The notes: generated by a model from the letters alone, not told the origin. A stretch of 32,130 bases of DNA from Corynebacterium macginleyi (GCF_003688935.1 NZ_REGE01000005.1:105867-137996), one strand, 5' to 3'; numbered from the stretch's first letter, positions 15,327 through 24,551 are shown. Made by a program: numbers and translations.

Positions 15327-16796
15327 ATGTCTGTTGAAGCTCGCGCCCTTTCACTGCGGCGGTTATTACATGATTCGGCTGCCGTCCGGCTGCTGGCCGC
15401 CGATAATGCTCCGGTGATTTTGGCGCTGATTGCTGAGTACTTCCCCCGTGGTACTCGGGCACGGTCGGCGGCAGAGGTATACGAGCTCATGGTCACAGAT
15501 TTCGAGGTACTTGCCAGTGAGTTCCCCATGCCGCGCACGCCGCAAAACTATTGCAATGACTGGGTGAAAGCTGGTTGGCTTGTCAGAAAGTCTGGTAGGA
15601 GCTCACGCGGCGAAACCTTAGAGCCGAGCGAGGAAGCTCTGTCTGCGCTCGAGGCCGTTGAACGGTGGGAAACACCGGTTACCACGGTCACGGCGTCCCG
15701 GGTGGAATCTATCAGCTCGGCACTGCAGCGTTTGGCGCGGGATACCAACGAGGATATTTCGAGTCGCGTCGCCAGCTTAGAGGCAGAACGAGACCGCATT
15801 GACCGCGAAATTGACAAGGCTTATTTAGGGCAGTTTGAAAAGCTAACCGCGGCACAGACGGAGGAGCGCGTCCACGACGTGCTGAATATGGCTATGGCTG
15901 TCCCGAGCGATTTCGCCAGAGTGCGCCATGAACTCGAAGCCCTCAATCACCGGTTACGCCGCCAACTACTGGATCCAGAAGGCTACCGCGGTGACGTGCT
16001 TGAGGAAATTTTCAGCGGCGTGGACCACATCGCCGAATCGGATGCCGGCCGTAGCTTTCGGGGATTCTATTCCTACCTCATGGACAGAGAACGCAGTGCG
16101 TGGATGGACCAGTGGATTAACCAGGTTTTAGAAAGCGACGTTGGCCATGAGCTGGCACCAGAGAGCCGGCAGCAGCTACGGAATCTCTTTCGCGATATGG
16201 AAGAAACGAGCTTCGAGGTCAATCAAACAATGACTGGCCTTGCGCGCAGCTTGCGCAACTATGTCTCTTCGGAACAATTTGCAGAAGATCGGCGCATGAT
16301 TGAACTACTGCGTGAAGCACGGGGCATGGCCATTGATGCCGCGCAGGCATCAGAGCTGAAAGCCTTTCACCGCATGGAAACACCCCTGCAGCGCATCGGC
16401 ATGCCCATTCACTCGGTCTCGCGCATCCACTTAGCCAACCCGGGACGCGAAGTCGTGGAGGAAACACCGGAAGCCTTCCAGCCGCGCCAGGAAAACGCGG
16501 GGGCATTGTATGAGTTAGTGCGCGAATCAGAAATTGACTTTGAGGAATTGCATGCGGCGATTCGCGGGGCTGTCGGCAAGGCTGGTCCATGCACGATTGG
16601 CCAGGTAATGCAGGAGTACCCGCCCACGCAGGGTCTCGCCAGCGTCGTGGGTTTGGTGCACATTGCGTACCAGCACCCACTGCCGGGTTTGCATGATGCT
16701 GACGAAAAAGTCACGTGGACCGAAGGAGATGGGACCATTCGCGCGGCGTATATCCCTACTATGTATTTCGATAGCACCACTGTTAAGGAGTTATAG
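15327..16796 (+). CDS. jetA: Wadjet anti-plasmid protein JetA (MksF, DUF3375)
   Basis: The 489-residue product is the kleisin-like subunit of a Wadjet system. It opens MSVEARALSLRRLLHDSAAVRLLAADNAPVILALI, the usual DUF3375 start. Helical, Glu/Arg-rich middle and winged-helix ends follow, as expected for a MukF/kleisin analogue that bridges the two ATPase heads. It is the first gene of a tight four-gene operon; its TAG overlaps the GTG of jetB by one base. An open frame extends upstream to 15243, but the ATG at 15327 fits both the family N-terminus and a leaderless promoter. Wadjet complexes extrude loops of circular DNA and cut small plasmids. The protein was identified by context and N-terminal pattern. 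Confidence 0.92.
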   Translation: MSVEARALSLRRLLHDSAAVRLLAADNAPVILALIAEYFPRGTRARSAAEVYELMVTDFEVLASEFPMPRTPQNYCNDWVKAGWLVRKSGRSSRGETLEPSEEALSALEAVERWETPVTTVTASRVESISSALQRLARDTNEDISSRVASLEAERDRIDREIDKAYLGQFEKLTAAQTEERVHDVLNMAMAVPSDFARVRHELEALNHRLRRQLLDPEGYRGDVLEEIFSGVDHIAESDAGRSFRGFYSYLMDRERSAWMDQWINQVLESDVGHELAPESRQQLRNLFRDMEETSFEVNQTMTGLARSLRNYVSSEQFAEDRRMIELLREARGMAIDAAQASELKAFHRMETPLQRIGMPIHSVSRIHLANPGREVVEETPEAFQPRQENAGALYELVRESEIDFEELHAAIRGAVGKAGPCTIGQVMQEYPPTQGLASVVGLVHIAYQHPLPGLHDADEKVTWTEGDGTIRAAYIPTMYFDSTTVKEL

Positions 16797-17446
16797 TGAC
16801 CGCTACTGATAATCATCGCGTCGATTCCGCCCATGAGCCCCCGCTGTGGGAAAGCGATAAAGGAACGCTAACCTATAACTCGCGCCGCGCGTTAGTGCAG
16901 CTTTTGAAGGGGCCGCTGGTGCGTGCACACAAGGAACCTGTCTTATGGTCCGCCATTATCTCGGACGAAGACAATCTGCGGGCCCGCCTCCATGAGGTAT
17001 TTCTTGAGCTGGTGGTCGATGAAGGAGAAGGGTTTGCCTTTACCCGGATGGTAGAAGAGGAGACGCTGCCTATTCCACAGGTGCTGCGCACGGATAAGCT
17101 CAAGCACATCGATACCGCCATCCTCCTGAACCTACGCCAGGAACTTGGCTTGGCGCTACCCGGTGAACGTGTGATCGTAGACATAGAAGATCTGCGGGAG
17201 GGCATTGGATACGTCCGCGCGGTTGATTACCGCGATGAAGCCGGGTTCAATAACCGGTTCAATGCGGCGATTAAACGGATCCGGAATGAGTATTCACTGC
17301 TGAGCGCAACTGAGACGGAAGGGCGTTTCGAGGTATCACCCGTCTTGCGGCAGCTTTTCGATGCCGCCACGGTTACCGCCATTCGGAATGAGTACGCCCG
17401 GCTAGCAGGTGCCGAGGATGACCAGGAGAATGCTTCCGATGCCTAA
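16796..17446 (+). CDS. jetB: Wadjet protein JetB (MksE, DUF4194)
   Basis: The 216-residue product matches the DUF4194/MukE-like subunit in size and position. RRALVQLLKGPLVRAHKEPVLW and LNLRQELGLALPGERVIVDIEDL are typical; the C-terminal part is a winged-helix-like domain (YSLLSATETEGRFEVSPVLRQLFD). Translation starts at GTG 16796 with AAGGAG a few bases earlier, and the start overlaps the jetA stop by one base. In the complex, MksE/JetB binds the kleisin near the ATPase heads. Its end overlaps jetC by eight bases. Confidence 0.92.
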   Translation: MTATDNHRVDSAHEPPLWESDKGTLTYNSRRALVQLLKGPLVRAHKEPVLWSAIISDEDNLRARLHEVFLELVVDEGEGFAFTRMVEEETLPIPQVLRTDKLKHIDTAILLNLRQELGLALPGERVIVDIEDLREGIGYVRAVDYRDEAGFNNRFNAAIKRIRNEYSLLSATETEGRFEVSPVLRQLFDAATVTAIRNEYARLAGAEDDQENASDA

Positions 17447-20400
17447 TCTCTATCCCGGCCAATTCCGTATCAGCCGTATCCAGCTCATTAACTGGGGTAC
17501 TTTTCACGGCTACTTTTCCATACCGGTAGCCCGCAAGGGCTTCCTCATTACCGGTGGATCCGGTTCAGGCAAATCCACGCTGCTTGACGCGATGTCGGCT
17601 GTGTTGGTTCCGCAGAAGGATCTCAAGTTCAACGCGGCATCACAGCAAGACCTCGGGCGACATAATGGGCGCAACCTCGTCTCCTATATTCGCGGAGCGT
17701 GGCGGCAGCAGGAAAATGCGCACACGGGTGAAATTGCCCCGGAGTACCTGCGTGAGGGCGCAACGAACTCGGTGGTGGCGTTGACCTATGATAATGGGGC
17801 TGGAACGCAGCACACCCTCATTGCCATCTTCCGCCTCAACGGTGGTGAAAATTCGGTGGGCCAGATTAAAAGGCTCTATGGGGTTGTGCGGGGAGACGAG
17901 GACATCGATAAGCTCAGCCCTCTGCTCACCCGCAGCCTAGATACCCGCAAGATTAAAGCCATGTATAAGGGGCCTGGCGCTTCATTTACGCCGACGTACA
18001 ACACGTTTGCGGATCGATTCCGCAAACGCCTAGGCATCAAGAGTGAGCAGGGCCAAATCCTGCTGCACCGCACGCAGTCCGCCAAGTCCTTATCCAGCCT
18101 GGACCAGCTTTTTCGGGACTATATGCTAGATACACCGTCTACCTTCGAGCGGGCGGAGAAAGCAGTGGAGCAGTTTGAAGATCTGCGCCAAGCATACCTG
18201 CGAGTAGAGGATGTCAAGGCCCAGATTGAGACCCTGGCTCCCCTGCCCCAATTGCACTCCCAGCGCACCTGCGCAGAGGCGGATAAACACAAAGCTGAGG
18301 CGATGAATGAGGCGCTACCGGCGGTGCGCGCCCGCTTGGTGGCAGAAGAACTGGACTATCGCATCCGCGTGCTGACTGCCCAACAGGCAGAGGCACAATC
18401 TGCAGCCGAGGCACTCGAAGCGGAGGTCGAGCACCTTGACGATGCCGAGCGTCGCGCCGCAGTAGCGGTCTCCCAGCTCAGTGCCGGCGAGCTGGCCGCA
18501 CTAGAAGCCAAAATTGAAACCGCGGAGAAAGAAATTGAGCACCGCTCTAAAGAGTTCCAACACCTGGCCACTGCCGCTGAACAATGGACTGATCACTTTG
18601 AGCTCAACCCACACGGCTTCGCCGAACTGCAGGCAAATGCCCGTCTGCGCATCGCGGACTTTGAGGCTGACTCGGCCCAGCTTGCTGAGCAGCAGCAAGA
18701 AGCCGGTGTTGCCGCTCGCGATGCTGCGACAGCCTATGCATGCCTAGAAAGTGAACTGCGCTCCTTTAGCTCGCGGCGTACCAATATCGATAAGGCCCTC
18801 GTAGAGCTGCGCACCCAACTCGCCCAAGATACTGGCTACGCAGAATCGGAGCTTCCTTTCGCTGGAGAGCTCCTAGATATCGCCCCGCAGCAGGCGGAGT
18901 GGGAACCGGTGATCCAAAAACTGCTGCACACATTCGCCGCTACCCTGCTTGTTCCAGAAACCGCACGGGAAGCCATTAACCAGTGGGTCAATTCTCGCAA
19001 CGTGGGCACACGGCTCGAATACCGCACTATCCCGGAGTTCGCTCCGGCGCCTGCCCCCGCGCGCAGCCCGCACCAACTCATCCACAAATTGGAGTTTCAG
19101 GACCACCCCATGGCGCAGTGGGTGCGCCACCATATTTCAAGCCGTTTTAACTACGAATGTGTCAACTCGGTGGCCGCCCTCGAACAGGTAACCAAGACCC
19201 CGGCTGTCACGCACGATGGCCTGGAAAGCCGACCCAAGGACAAGGATGGCTCAACGCGATTTATCAAGGATGATCGCACGCGCTTTAATGGCACGCGGTG
19301 GTACCGAGTAGGTTCTACTAATACCGCCAAGATTGAGCTCCTGCGTTCCCAATTGGGCGAAGCGAAGGCCAGTGCTCGCGCTAGGGCAAAACAGGTCCAC
19401 GAGCTCAACCGGAAGATGGATATCCTGCGCACACAACGCGATAAAGCACAACGTGTACTAGAGACCAAGTTTCAGGATATTGATACCGCATCCGCTGAGG
19501 CGCGCAAGCGCGATTTGCAAGAACAATATGATTCTTTGGCTTCCTCCCCAGAGGCGCAGGCCCTAGCCAAAGCGCACGAGCAGGCGAGAGAAAAGCTTAC
19601 TGCTGCCCGCACCCAACTAAACGAAGCCCAAAAACATCTCGGTAATGTGGAGGGCGAGCTGAACCGTTCCTCCCAACGGCGCCGCAGCATCGGAACTGTG
19701 CCCATGGTGGCGGATCAGGGCATCGCTGCGGCAGTCGAAGAGGCTCTGCACAAAGGCAGAAGAAAACTCACCATCGATGACATCGATGCCCGGCGCGATG
19801 AGGTGCAAGCCAGCCTGCAAGAAACCGCACGCACGGCAGCGCGCCGCATCGAGGAGACGAATGCCAAGATTGTCTCCGTCCTCCACAAGTACCTATCGCA
19901 GTGGCCCGCGGAAGCCGCTGATTTGGAGCCGCAGGCCAGCTTCGCTGGCGAGGGCATGGAGAAGCTCAAGTTCCTGCGCGCGGACCGCCTGGCCGATTTT
20001 CGCGCTAAGTTTTTGGAGCTGCTTAATGGCACGACGGTGCAGAACCTATCGCACCTCGCCTCGTCACTTCGCCATGCCCGTAGCGATATCGAGCAGCGCA
20101 TGGAGTTTATTAATAAGTCTTTGCAGCGCACGCCCTTCAACGGCGACCGCACCCTACGGATCGATGTGAAGGATGCCCGGGGTCAGGTGGTGCAAGACTT
20201 CCAGCGGGATCTCGATGCCGCAACGTCCCATAGCCTGGCGGAAATTAGTGCCGATGATCCCGAAGCTGCGGTAGTGCGCTATCACGCCCTGGATAAGATT
20301 CTCAGCCGCTTGGGCTCGTCTGAGGCGGAGGACATTCGGTGGCGCAACCTGGTTCTCGATACGCGCAAGCATGTCAGCTTCATCGGCCGTGAGTGCTATC

Positions 20401-20810
20401 CCGATGGCACGACCGCCAATACGTATCAGGATTCCGCCTCCCTGTCGGGCGGCCAGGCCCAAAAGCTGGTGTTCTTCTGCTTGGCTGCGGCGCTGCGCTT
20501 CCGGCTGGCGGAGCCGGATCAGGACGTGCCCACCTACGGTTCCATTATTTTGGATGAGGCTTTCGACCGCGCCGACCCAGCCTTTACGCGCACCGCTATG
20601 TCCGTGTTTGCGTCCTTTGGTTTCCACATGATTTTGGCAACGCCATTCAAACTCATCCAGACGCTCTCGCCGTACGTGGATGGCACCATAGTGGTCAATT
20701 ACGACGAGCCTTTTATTCAGGGCCGCCCGCAGGCGCGTACGGGCTATTCGCTTATCGATGCCACCACCTACCCCCACAAGTCCCCGGAGTCTGCCGATGC
20801 GGATGCCTAG
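17439..20810 (+). CDS. jetC: Wadjet SMC-like ATPase JetC (MksB)
   Basis: From the ATG at 17439 the product has 1123 residues. The N-terminal head has MPNLYPGQFRISRIQLINWG and Walker A GGSGSGKST (39-47). Long Glu/Ala/Gln/Arg-rich coiled coils flank a hinge-like region near the middle (around residues 480-640). The C-terminal head has the ABC signature LSGGQAQKL (about 1002-1010) and Walker B SIILDEAFDRAD (about 1035). This is the MukB/MksB-type motor of Wadjet, which dimerises and extrudes DNA loops. An upstream in-frame ATG at 17409 lies inside jetB; the chosen start is ten bases after AGGAG and overlaps the jetB stop within ATGCCTAA. Confidence 0.96.
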   Translation: MPNLYPGQFRISRIQLINWGTFHGYFSIPVARKGFLITGGSGSGKSTLLDAMSAVLVPQKDLKFNAASQQDLGRHNGRNLVSYIRGAWRQQENAHTGEIAPEYLREGATNSVVALTYDNGAGTQHTLIAIFRLNGGENSVGQIKRLYGVVRGDEDIDKLSPLLTRSLDTRKIKAMYKGPGASFTPTYNTFADRFRKRLGIKSEQGQILLHRTQSAKSLSSLDQLFRDYMLDTPSTFERAEKAVEQFEDLRQAYLRVEDVKAQIETLAPLPQLHSQRTCAEADKHKAEAMNEALPAVRARLVAEELDYRIRVLTAQQAEAQSAAEALEAEVEHLDDAERRAAVAVSQLSAGELAALEAKIETAEKEIEHRSKEFQHLATAAEQWTDHFELNPHGFAELQANARLRIADFEADSAQLAEQQQEAGVAARDAATAYACLESELRSFSSRRTNIDKALVELRTQLAQDTGYAESELPFAGELLDIAPQQAEWEPVIQKLLHTFAATLLVPETAREAINQWVNSRNVGTRLEYRTIPEFAPAPAPARSPHQLIHKLEFQDHPMAQWVRHHISSRFNYECVNSVAALEQVTKTPAVTHDGLESRPKDKDGSTRFIKDDRTRFNGTRWYRVGSTNTAKIELLRSQLGEAKASARARAKQVHELNRKMDILRTQRDKAQRVLETKFQDIDTASAEARKRDLQEQYDSLASSPEAQALAKAHEQAREKLTAARTQLNEAQKHLGNVEGELNRSSQRRRSIGTVPMVADQGIAAAVEEALHKGRRKLTIDDIDARRDEVQASLQETARTAARRIEETNAKIVSVLHKYLSQWPAEAADLEPQASFAGEGMEKLKFLRADRLADFRAKFLELLNGTTVQNLSHLASSLRHARSDIEQRMEFINKSLQRTPFNGDRTLRIDVKDARGQVVQDFQRDLDAATSHSLAEISADDPEAAVVRYHALDKILSRLGSSEAEDIRWRNLVLDTRKHVSFIGRECYPDGTTANTYQDSASLSGGQAQKLVFFCLAAALRFRLAEPDQDVPTYGSIILDEAFDRADPAFTRTAMSVFASFGFHMILATPFKLIQTLSPYVDGTIVVNYDEPFIQGRPQARTGYSLIDATTYPHKSPESADADA

Positions 20811-21930
20811 CGACCTCCACGCGCATGCGGCAAAATACCTGCGCAACCACTTCGCTGAGGCCTTAGCCGCCCCGGATTCGCTGAGAATCGACTGGCCGCT
20901 GCACCCGCCTACGGCCGCCAACGCCGCGCGCGATGTCCCCGCCACCCAGGAGTTTATTCGCGCCTGGCAGCGCTGGCCGCACCCGGAAGAGATCCACTAC
21001 GCATCCCGCAATTGGTCCAGCACCGGCCTGGGCACCAATTCGGTGCCAACCCGCGCGGTCCTTAGCGGCGCGCGGCGGATCGCCGCGGTCGCGGGCCTTA
21101 ACTCCGAGTACTCCCGCGCGCTACAGCGCGCACACGACATCGCCTCAATCTTTCCCGACTCCCCTGCATTCGCCGACGCCGTGTACCGCACCTATGCCCA
21201 GTGGAAGGACCTAAACGCATACGATCTGCGCTGCCTAGAGCCATGCTTGACCTGGCTGCGCGCCCATCCGAATTCCGGCGAGTGGGAGCGCGCCGTTCCC
21301 GTCGAAGGAGTAGACGGCAAATGGATTGGCACCCACCGCCGCCTGTTGCTCGCCCTGCTTTCGCCCTTTGGCATCACGGATTTGGGGCTGCGCCGCACCG
21401 ATGCCCGCCTGCGCCTGCGCTATCTCAACCATGCCCCAGCGTTGTCCGATATCGAGGTTCCCCTCTCCCAAGCAGCACGCCTCTTCCCCACCGCGCCCCC
21501 GCGCGTTCTCATTGTAGAAAACAAGCAGACCTTCCTAGCCCTGCCCCTGCTTTCCGTTGCCGCCCCACCCACCATCGCCATCCTCGGTGCCGGCAATGCT
21601 GCCCGCCAGCTCCACGCCCTCGACTGGCTCCACCACGCCGAAATTACTTACTGGGGCGATCTTGACGCCGCCGGCTTCAGCATCCTCAACGGCGTACGCG
21701 CCCATTTTCCCCACACGGAGTCCCTGCTCATGGATACTGCCACCGTCACCGCGTTCCGACACCTCGCGGTCCCCGATCCCGGTGACGGCTCCGCCATGCT
21801 TAGCCACCTCACCACCGAAGAGCAGCGCGCCTACCGTCTCCTCTTCACCGAGGGCAAGCTGCGCATCGAGCAAGAGCGGATTCCGTTCGCGCATGCCAAT
21901 GACGCGATTCAAGCCACGTTTCAACACTAG
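20797..21930 (+). CDS. jetD: Wadjet nuclease JetD (MksG, TOPRIM, DUF3322/DUF2220)
   Basis: The 377-residue product has an N-terminal DUF3322 part (YLRNHFAEALAAPDSLRIDWPLHPP, FIRAWQRW) and a C-terminal TOPRIM nuclease domain. The catalytic acids are visible in PPRVLIVENKQTFLAL (Glu) and in TYWGDLDAAGFSIL (the DxD pair). JetD is the topoisomerase VI-A-like subunit that cuts trapped plasmid DNA. GGAG (20786-20789) is seven bases before the ATG at 20797; a second ATG at 20803 overlaps the jetC stop as ATGCCTAG, copying the jetB/jetC junction, and is the alternative. This is the last gene of the operon. The acids look intact, so the system is probably active. Confidence 0.93.
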   Translation: MRMPSDLHAHAAKYLRNHFAEALAAPDSLRIDWPLHPPTAANAARDVPATQEFIRAWQRWPHPEEIHYASRNWSSTGLGTNSVPTRAVLSGARRIAAVAGLNSEYSRALQRAHDIASIFPDSPAFADAVYRTYAQWKDLNAYDLRCLEPCLTWLRAHPNSGEWERAVPVEGVDGKWIGTHRRLLLALLSPFGITDLGLRRTDARLRLRYLNHAPALSDIEVPLSQAARLFPTAPPRVLIVENKQTFLALPLLSVAAPPTIAILGAGNAARQLHALDWLHHAEITYWGDLDAAGFSILNGVRAHFPHTESLLMDTATVTAFRHLAVPDPGDGSAMLSHLTTEEQRAYRLLFTEGKLRIEQERIPFAHANDAIQATFQH

Positions 21931-21985
21931 CTCATGGGCGCACGTGGCAGCCTCAGATAAGGCTTCGGAACTCCTCGGCTCCAGG

Positions 21986-21997
21986 CGGAACGTTCCG
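21986..21997. repeat. Perfect 12-base palindrome in the jetD/22055 convergent gap
   Basis: CGGAACGTTCCG lies between two convergent genes; further GAAC and GTTC half-sites follow to 22037. It may be part of a terminator or a protein site. There is no T-run directly after it. Confidence 0.3.
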
Positions 21998-22054
21998 GTA
22001 TCTGGCACGTCGTAACGAACGTTTAACCGTTCCCGCTGGCGGAACCTCCTTTTC

Positions 22055-22438
22055 TCACGGCATCGCAGTCCACTCGATGTCTTCGAAGCCCCAGTCGGAG
22101 AAATGCCAGGTGATGGTTTCGGTGGCATCGATAAGCGCGTGCTCCAGTGCTTCTTCATCGTCGCCAGTAACGGAGAGCTCGAGCATCACTGAAGTATCTT
22201 CTTCGTCCAGTACCCCCACGTCCAAGGGGCCGCCATCATCGAGGCCGGATACAAAGCGCGCGGTCCAATTTTCGCCGCCAAAGAAACTGGAGTCATCTTC
22301 TATAGCGTGCTTTTCCTCCAAATCCCACACGGCTTCAATAATGTCCCAGTTACCGGTAATTGCCGCGGACAGCTCGGCGTCACGCCCGTACAGCACCAGC
22401 TCGTGAAGCCAAGAATAATCAATGATGAAGCTACTCAT
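22055..22438 (-). CDS. Hypothetical acidic protein (127 aa)
   Basis: I do not recognise this family. From the ATG at 22438 the product is a soluble 127-residue protein, strongly acidic (LDDGGPLDVGVLDEEDTS, DDEEALEHAL) and rich in Trp (NWDIIEAVWDLEE, TITWHFSDWGFEDIEW). There are no membrane segments, signal peptide or metal motifs. AGGA precedes the ATG; an in-frame extension to 22483 has no support. It reads in the same direction as bioF but is separated from it by a hairpin, so it is probably its own unit. It converges on jetD. Function unknown. Confidence 0.7.
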   Translation of the reverse strand: MSSFIIDYSWLHELVLYGRDAELSAAITGNWDIIEAVWDLEEKHAIEDDSSFFGGENWTARFVSGLDDGGPLDVGVLDEEDTSVMLELSVTGDDEEALEHALIDATETITWHFSDWGFEDIEWTAMP

Positions 22439-22475
22439 GATGGTTCCTAGTGTATTCGCCGGGAGTCCGTTCATT

Positions 22476-22497
22476 AAACGCACTCACCGAGCGTTTT
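22476..22497 (-). terminator. Hairpin after bioF
   Basis: AAACGC (22476-22481) pairs with GCGTTT (22491-22496), with an inner CTC/GAG helix as an alternative. It starts three bases beyond the bioF stop and separates bioWF from the downstream gene. The U-run is short. Confidence 0.5.
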
Positions 22498-22499
22498 AC

Positions 22500-23669
22500 T
22501 CATAAACCCAGCTGTTCAAGCTCTGCGCAGAGAGCATTAATCTGCGTGCGCGTATGGGTTGCCATGAGAGTAACGCGGAGTAGTGCAGCGCCTCGCGCAA
22601 CAGTGGGCCAGCGGATTGCTGGAACGATAAGTCCTCGGTCCAGCAGCGCGGCGCTAGCACTCATCGCAGCCGCCTCATTGCCCACATGCACGGGGATAAT
22701 GGGCCCTTGCTGTGGCGTAGTCCCGCGTGTGTGGTGCCAATATGAAATATTGTCCTGCAGCTGCCTAACCGGACTGGGATCAGCTTCCATGAGTTTTAGT
22801 GCCGCGAGCACTGCGGCAGAGGTGGCAGGCGTGGGCGAGGTCGAAAAAACGAAGGACCGAGCCTGTTGCCGCAAGAGCTGCGCAACCGGTTTACTCGTTG
22901 CCACTAGTCCACCTTCGGCACCAAGCGCCTTGCTAGCAGTAATAACCTGGATATCGGGCTGAACGCCAAAATATTCTGGGAGGCCAAGGCCGCGGTCGCC
23001 AACGGTGCCAAACGAGTGAGCATCATCCACCATTAGCCATGCCCCGTATTCGCGCGCCACCCGCGTTAGCTCAGGCAGGGGCGCGAGCACCCCGTCCATG
23101 GAAAAGAGACCATCAGTAACCACCAGGGCATACTTGGTGGTCCTGGTAGCCAAGGCAGCTTCCACAGCGCGGGTATCACGGTGTGGGGTAACGACGAGGG
23201 AGGCGCCGCTCGCCTTTGCGAGCCGACAGCCATCGATAATGCTGGCATGGTTGCGCGCATCGGAAATAATGGTGAGCTCGGGCGAGGCTACAGCCTGCAA
23301 CGTCGATAAATTGGCTTGGTACCCGGTAGCAAAGAATACCGCGTCCGGATACCCAGTCAGCCGGGCCGCCGCAGCTTCTACCGCAACGTGTAAATCCGAC
23401 GTACCGGTGGTCAATCGGGAGCCGCCTGAGCCGACACCGTAGCGATCAACGCTGTCCTTCACAGCGCTTTTTATCTCCGGATGTTCTGCCAGGCCCAGGT
23501 AATTCGATGAGCTAAAAAGGACCGCCTGCCTGGCTGTATGCTCAGCTGCCGTCCGCACGAAGCTTTCTGGCACTTGCCCACGTGTAAAGACCGATGGGCT
23601 GCGCCAGAGGCCATCCTTTCCCCACTTATCAAGGCGGGCAGACGCGACTTCTTCTAGACTCTTATTCAC
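22500..23669 (-). CDS. bioF: 8-amino-7-oxononanoate (KAPA) synthase BioF
   Basis: The 389-residue product is an alpha-oxoamine synthase of the fold-type I PLP enzymes. SNYLGLAEHPEIKSAV, GVGSGGSRLTTGTSDLH and DDAHSFGTVGDRGLG (Asp215-His218 region) are standard, and Lys247 in VITASKALGAEGG is the PLP lysine. It condenses pimeloyl-CoA with L-alanine to KAPA and CO2. KBL/ALA synthase paralogues are possible from fold alone, but the coupled upstream bioW makes BioF much more likely. It starts at GTG 23669, overlapping the bioW stop as GTGA. Confidence 0.92.
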   Translation of the reverse strand: MNKSLEEVASARLDKWGKDGLWRSPSVFTRGQVPESFVRTAAEHTARQAVLFSSSNYLGLAEHPEIKSAVKDSVDRYGVGSGGSRLTTGTSDLHVAVEAAAARLTGYPDAVFFATGYQANLSTLQAVASPELTIISDARNHASIIDGCRLAKASGASLVVTPHRDTRAVEAALATRTTKYALVVTDGLFSMDGVLAPLPELTRVAREYGAWLMVDDAHSFGTVGDRGLGLPEYFGVQPDIQVITASKALGAEGGLVATSKPVAQLLRQQARSFVFSTSPTPATSAAVLAALKLMEADPSPVRQLQDNISYWHHTRGTTPQQGPIIPVHVGNEAAAMSASAALLDRGLIVPAIRWPTVARGAALLRVTLMATHTRTQINALCAELEQLGL

Positions 23670-24382
23670 TCGTCTGCCTCAAAATCCACAAGTACGGCGC
23701 GGTTTTCCAGATAATCTATCAACGCTTCAATATCGGCTCCTGGTTTGATGATGAACGCTCTCGCCCCCTCATCCGATCCAGGTTCTTTAATGTGCGGCAA
23801 GCGGTGGTAGGTGTTACCTATGCAGACATAGCCGGTGGTATACGCCGGGTCATCCGACACACAGACTTCTGCTAAGACATCGGGATGCGCGGCAACTTTG
23901 CTCGCCAGAACGATGGCTTCATGGGCAGCGTCCTTACCTGTGAAATCCGCTTCTTTAGCGTTATGCGCATCCATGTGGCTTACACGGACGCCTCGCTGCA
24001 CGTCTGGTTCGCAGCGCACGCCAGTATCGGCCGCGATAAGCATTGCCCCGCGCATGTTTCTGGCGGTAAACGTCTCTTCAATAACTATCTGGGAATGGGC
24101 GGTCATGGGGCGTAGTAGTTCCTCAATAATTCCCCTCGCCTGCGAAGGCCGTTGCATCACCTCTTCCTGTACGCCCACGGAAGGGACACGCAAAATATCC
24201 GATTCATCCAAAGCCTCCACTGTGATGAAGACATTTTCCGCCATTCCCTTGGGGTGCGTCATAGCACGTTCAGATAACGCCGCACAGACCGCCGGAACCT
24301 CGTGCGACCTGACGATGCGCTCTGCACCCGAAATGTGTTGGCCCGAAGAATCCGCACGCATTCGCACTGAGAAATAGTTCAT
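23666..24382 (-). CDS. bioW: 6-carboxyhexanoate-CoA ligase (pimeloyl-CoA synthetase) BioW
   Basis: The 238-residue product begins MNYFSVRMRADSSGQHISGA followed by ERIVRSHEVPAVCAAL, the characteristic BioW start (YSVRMRAS..G.HISGAERI). HMDAHNAKEADFTGKDAAHEAIVLASKVAAHPDVLAEVCVSDDPAYTTGYV carries the C-terminal conserved segments. It joins free pimelate to CoA using ATP, the first step of the BioW route to biotin. TATCCT on the minus strand (24394-24389) ends six bases before the ATG with no SD, so the mRNA is probably leaderless. A BioQ-type palindrome lies immediately upstream. It forms a two-gene operon with bioF. Confidence 0.95.
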   Translation of the reverse strand: MNYFSVRMRADSSGQHISGAERIVRSHEVPAVCAALSERAMTHPKGMAENVFITVEALDESDILRVPSVGVQEEVMQRPSQARGIIEELLRPMTAHSQIVIEETFTARNMRGAMLIAADTGVRCEPDVQRGVRVSHMDAHNAKEADFTGKDAAHEAIVLASKVAAHPDVLAEVCVSDDPAYTTGYVCIGNTYHRLPHIKEPGSDEGARAFIIKPGADIEALIDYLENRAVLVDFEADE

Positions 24383-24404
24383 AAGCCGAGGATACCGAAC
24401 GCGT

Positions 24405-24417
24405 TGAACGCTGTTCA
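24405..24417. promoter_or_regulatory. BioQ-type operator upstream of bioWF
   Basis: TGAACGCTGTTCA is a perfect TGAAC-N3-GTTCA palindrome. It matches the known corynebacterial BioQ consensus TGAAC-N3-GTTAC at nine of ten specified positions in direct order. It lies 11-23 bases upstream of the bioW -10-like hexamer, over the -35 region, as expected for repression by the TetR-type regulator BioQ when biotin is plentiful. Confidence 0.8.
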
Positions 24418-24551
24418 GGAAGAGGGAAGATAGCCACCTACCCAGGCTCTAGGCAGTGCTTCAGCAATAGGAACGCAAAAGCCATACGCTTTCCGTTGCC
24501 ATCCGCACGCCTCCATATTGCACCCCTAGTTTTTCCGGTTAAGCAGGTGAT

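Noticed and set aside
20154..20945. 263-codon frame antisense to jetC
   Set aside because: Shadow of a GC-rich coding gene; jetC has clear ABC signature and Walker B here.
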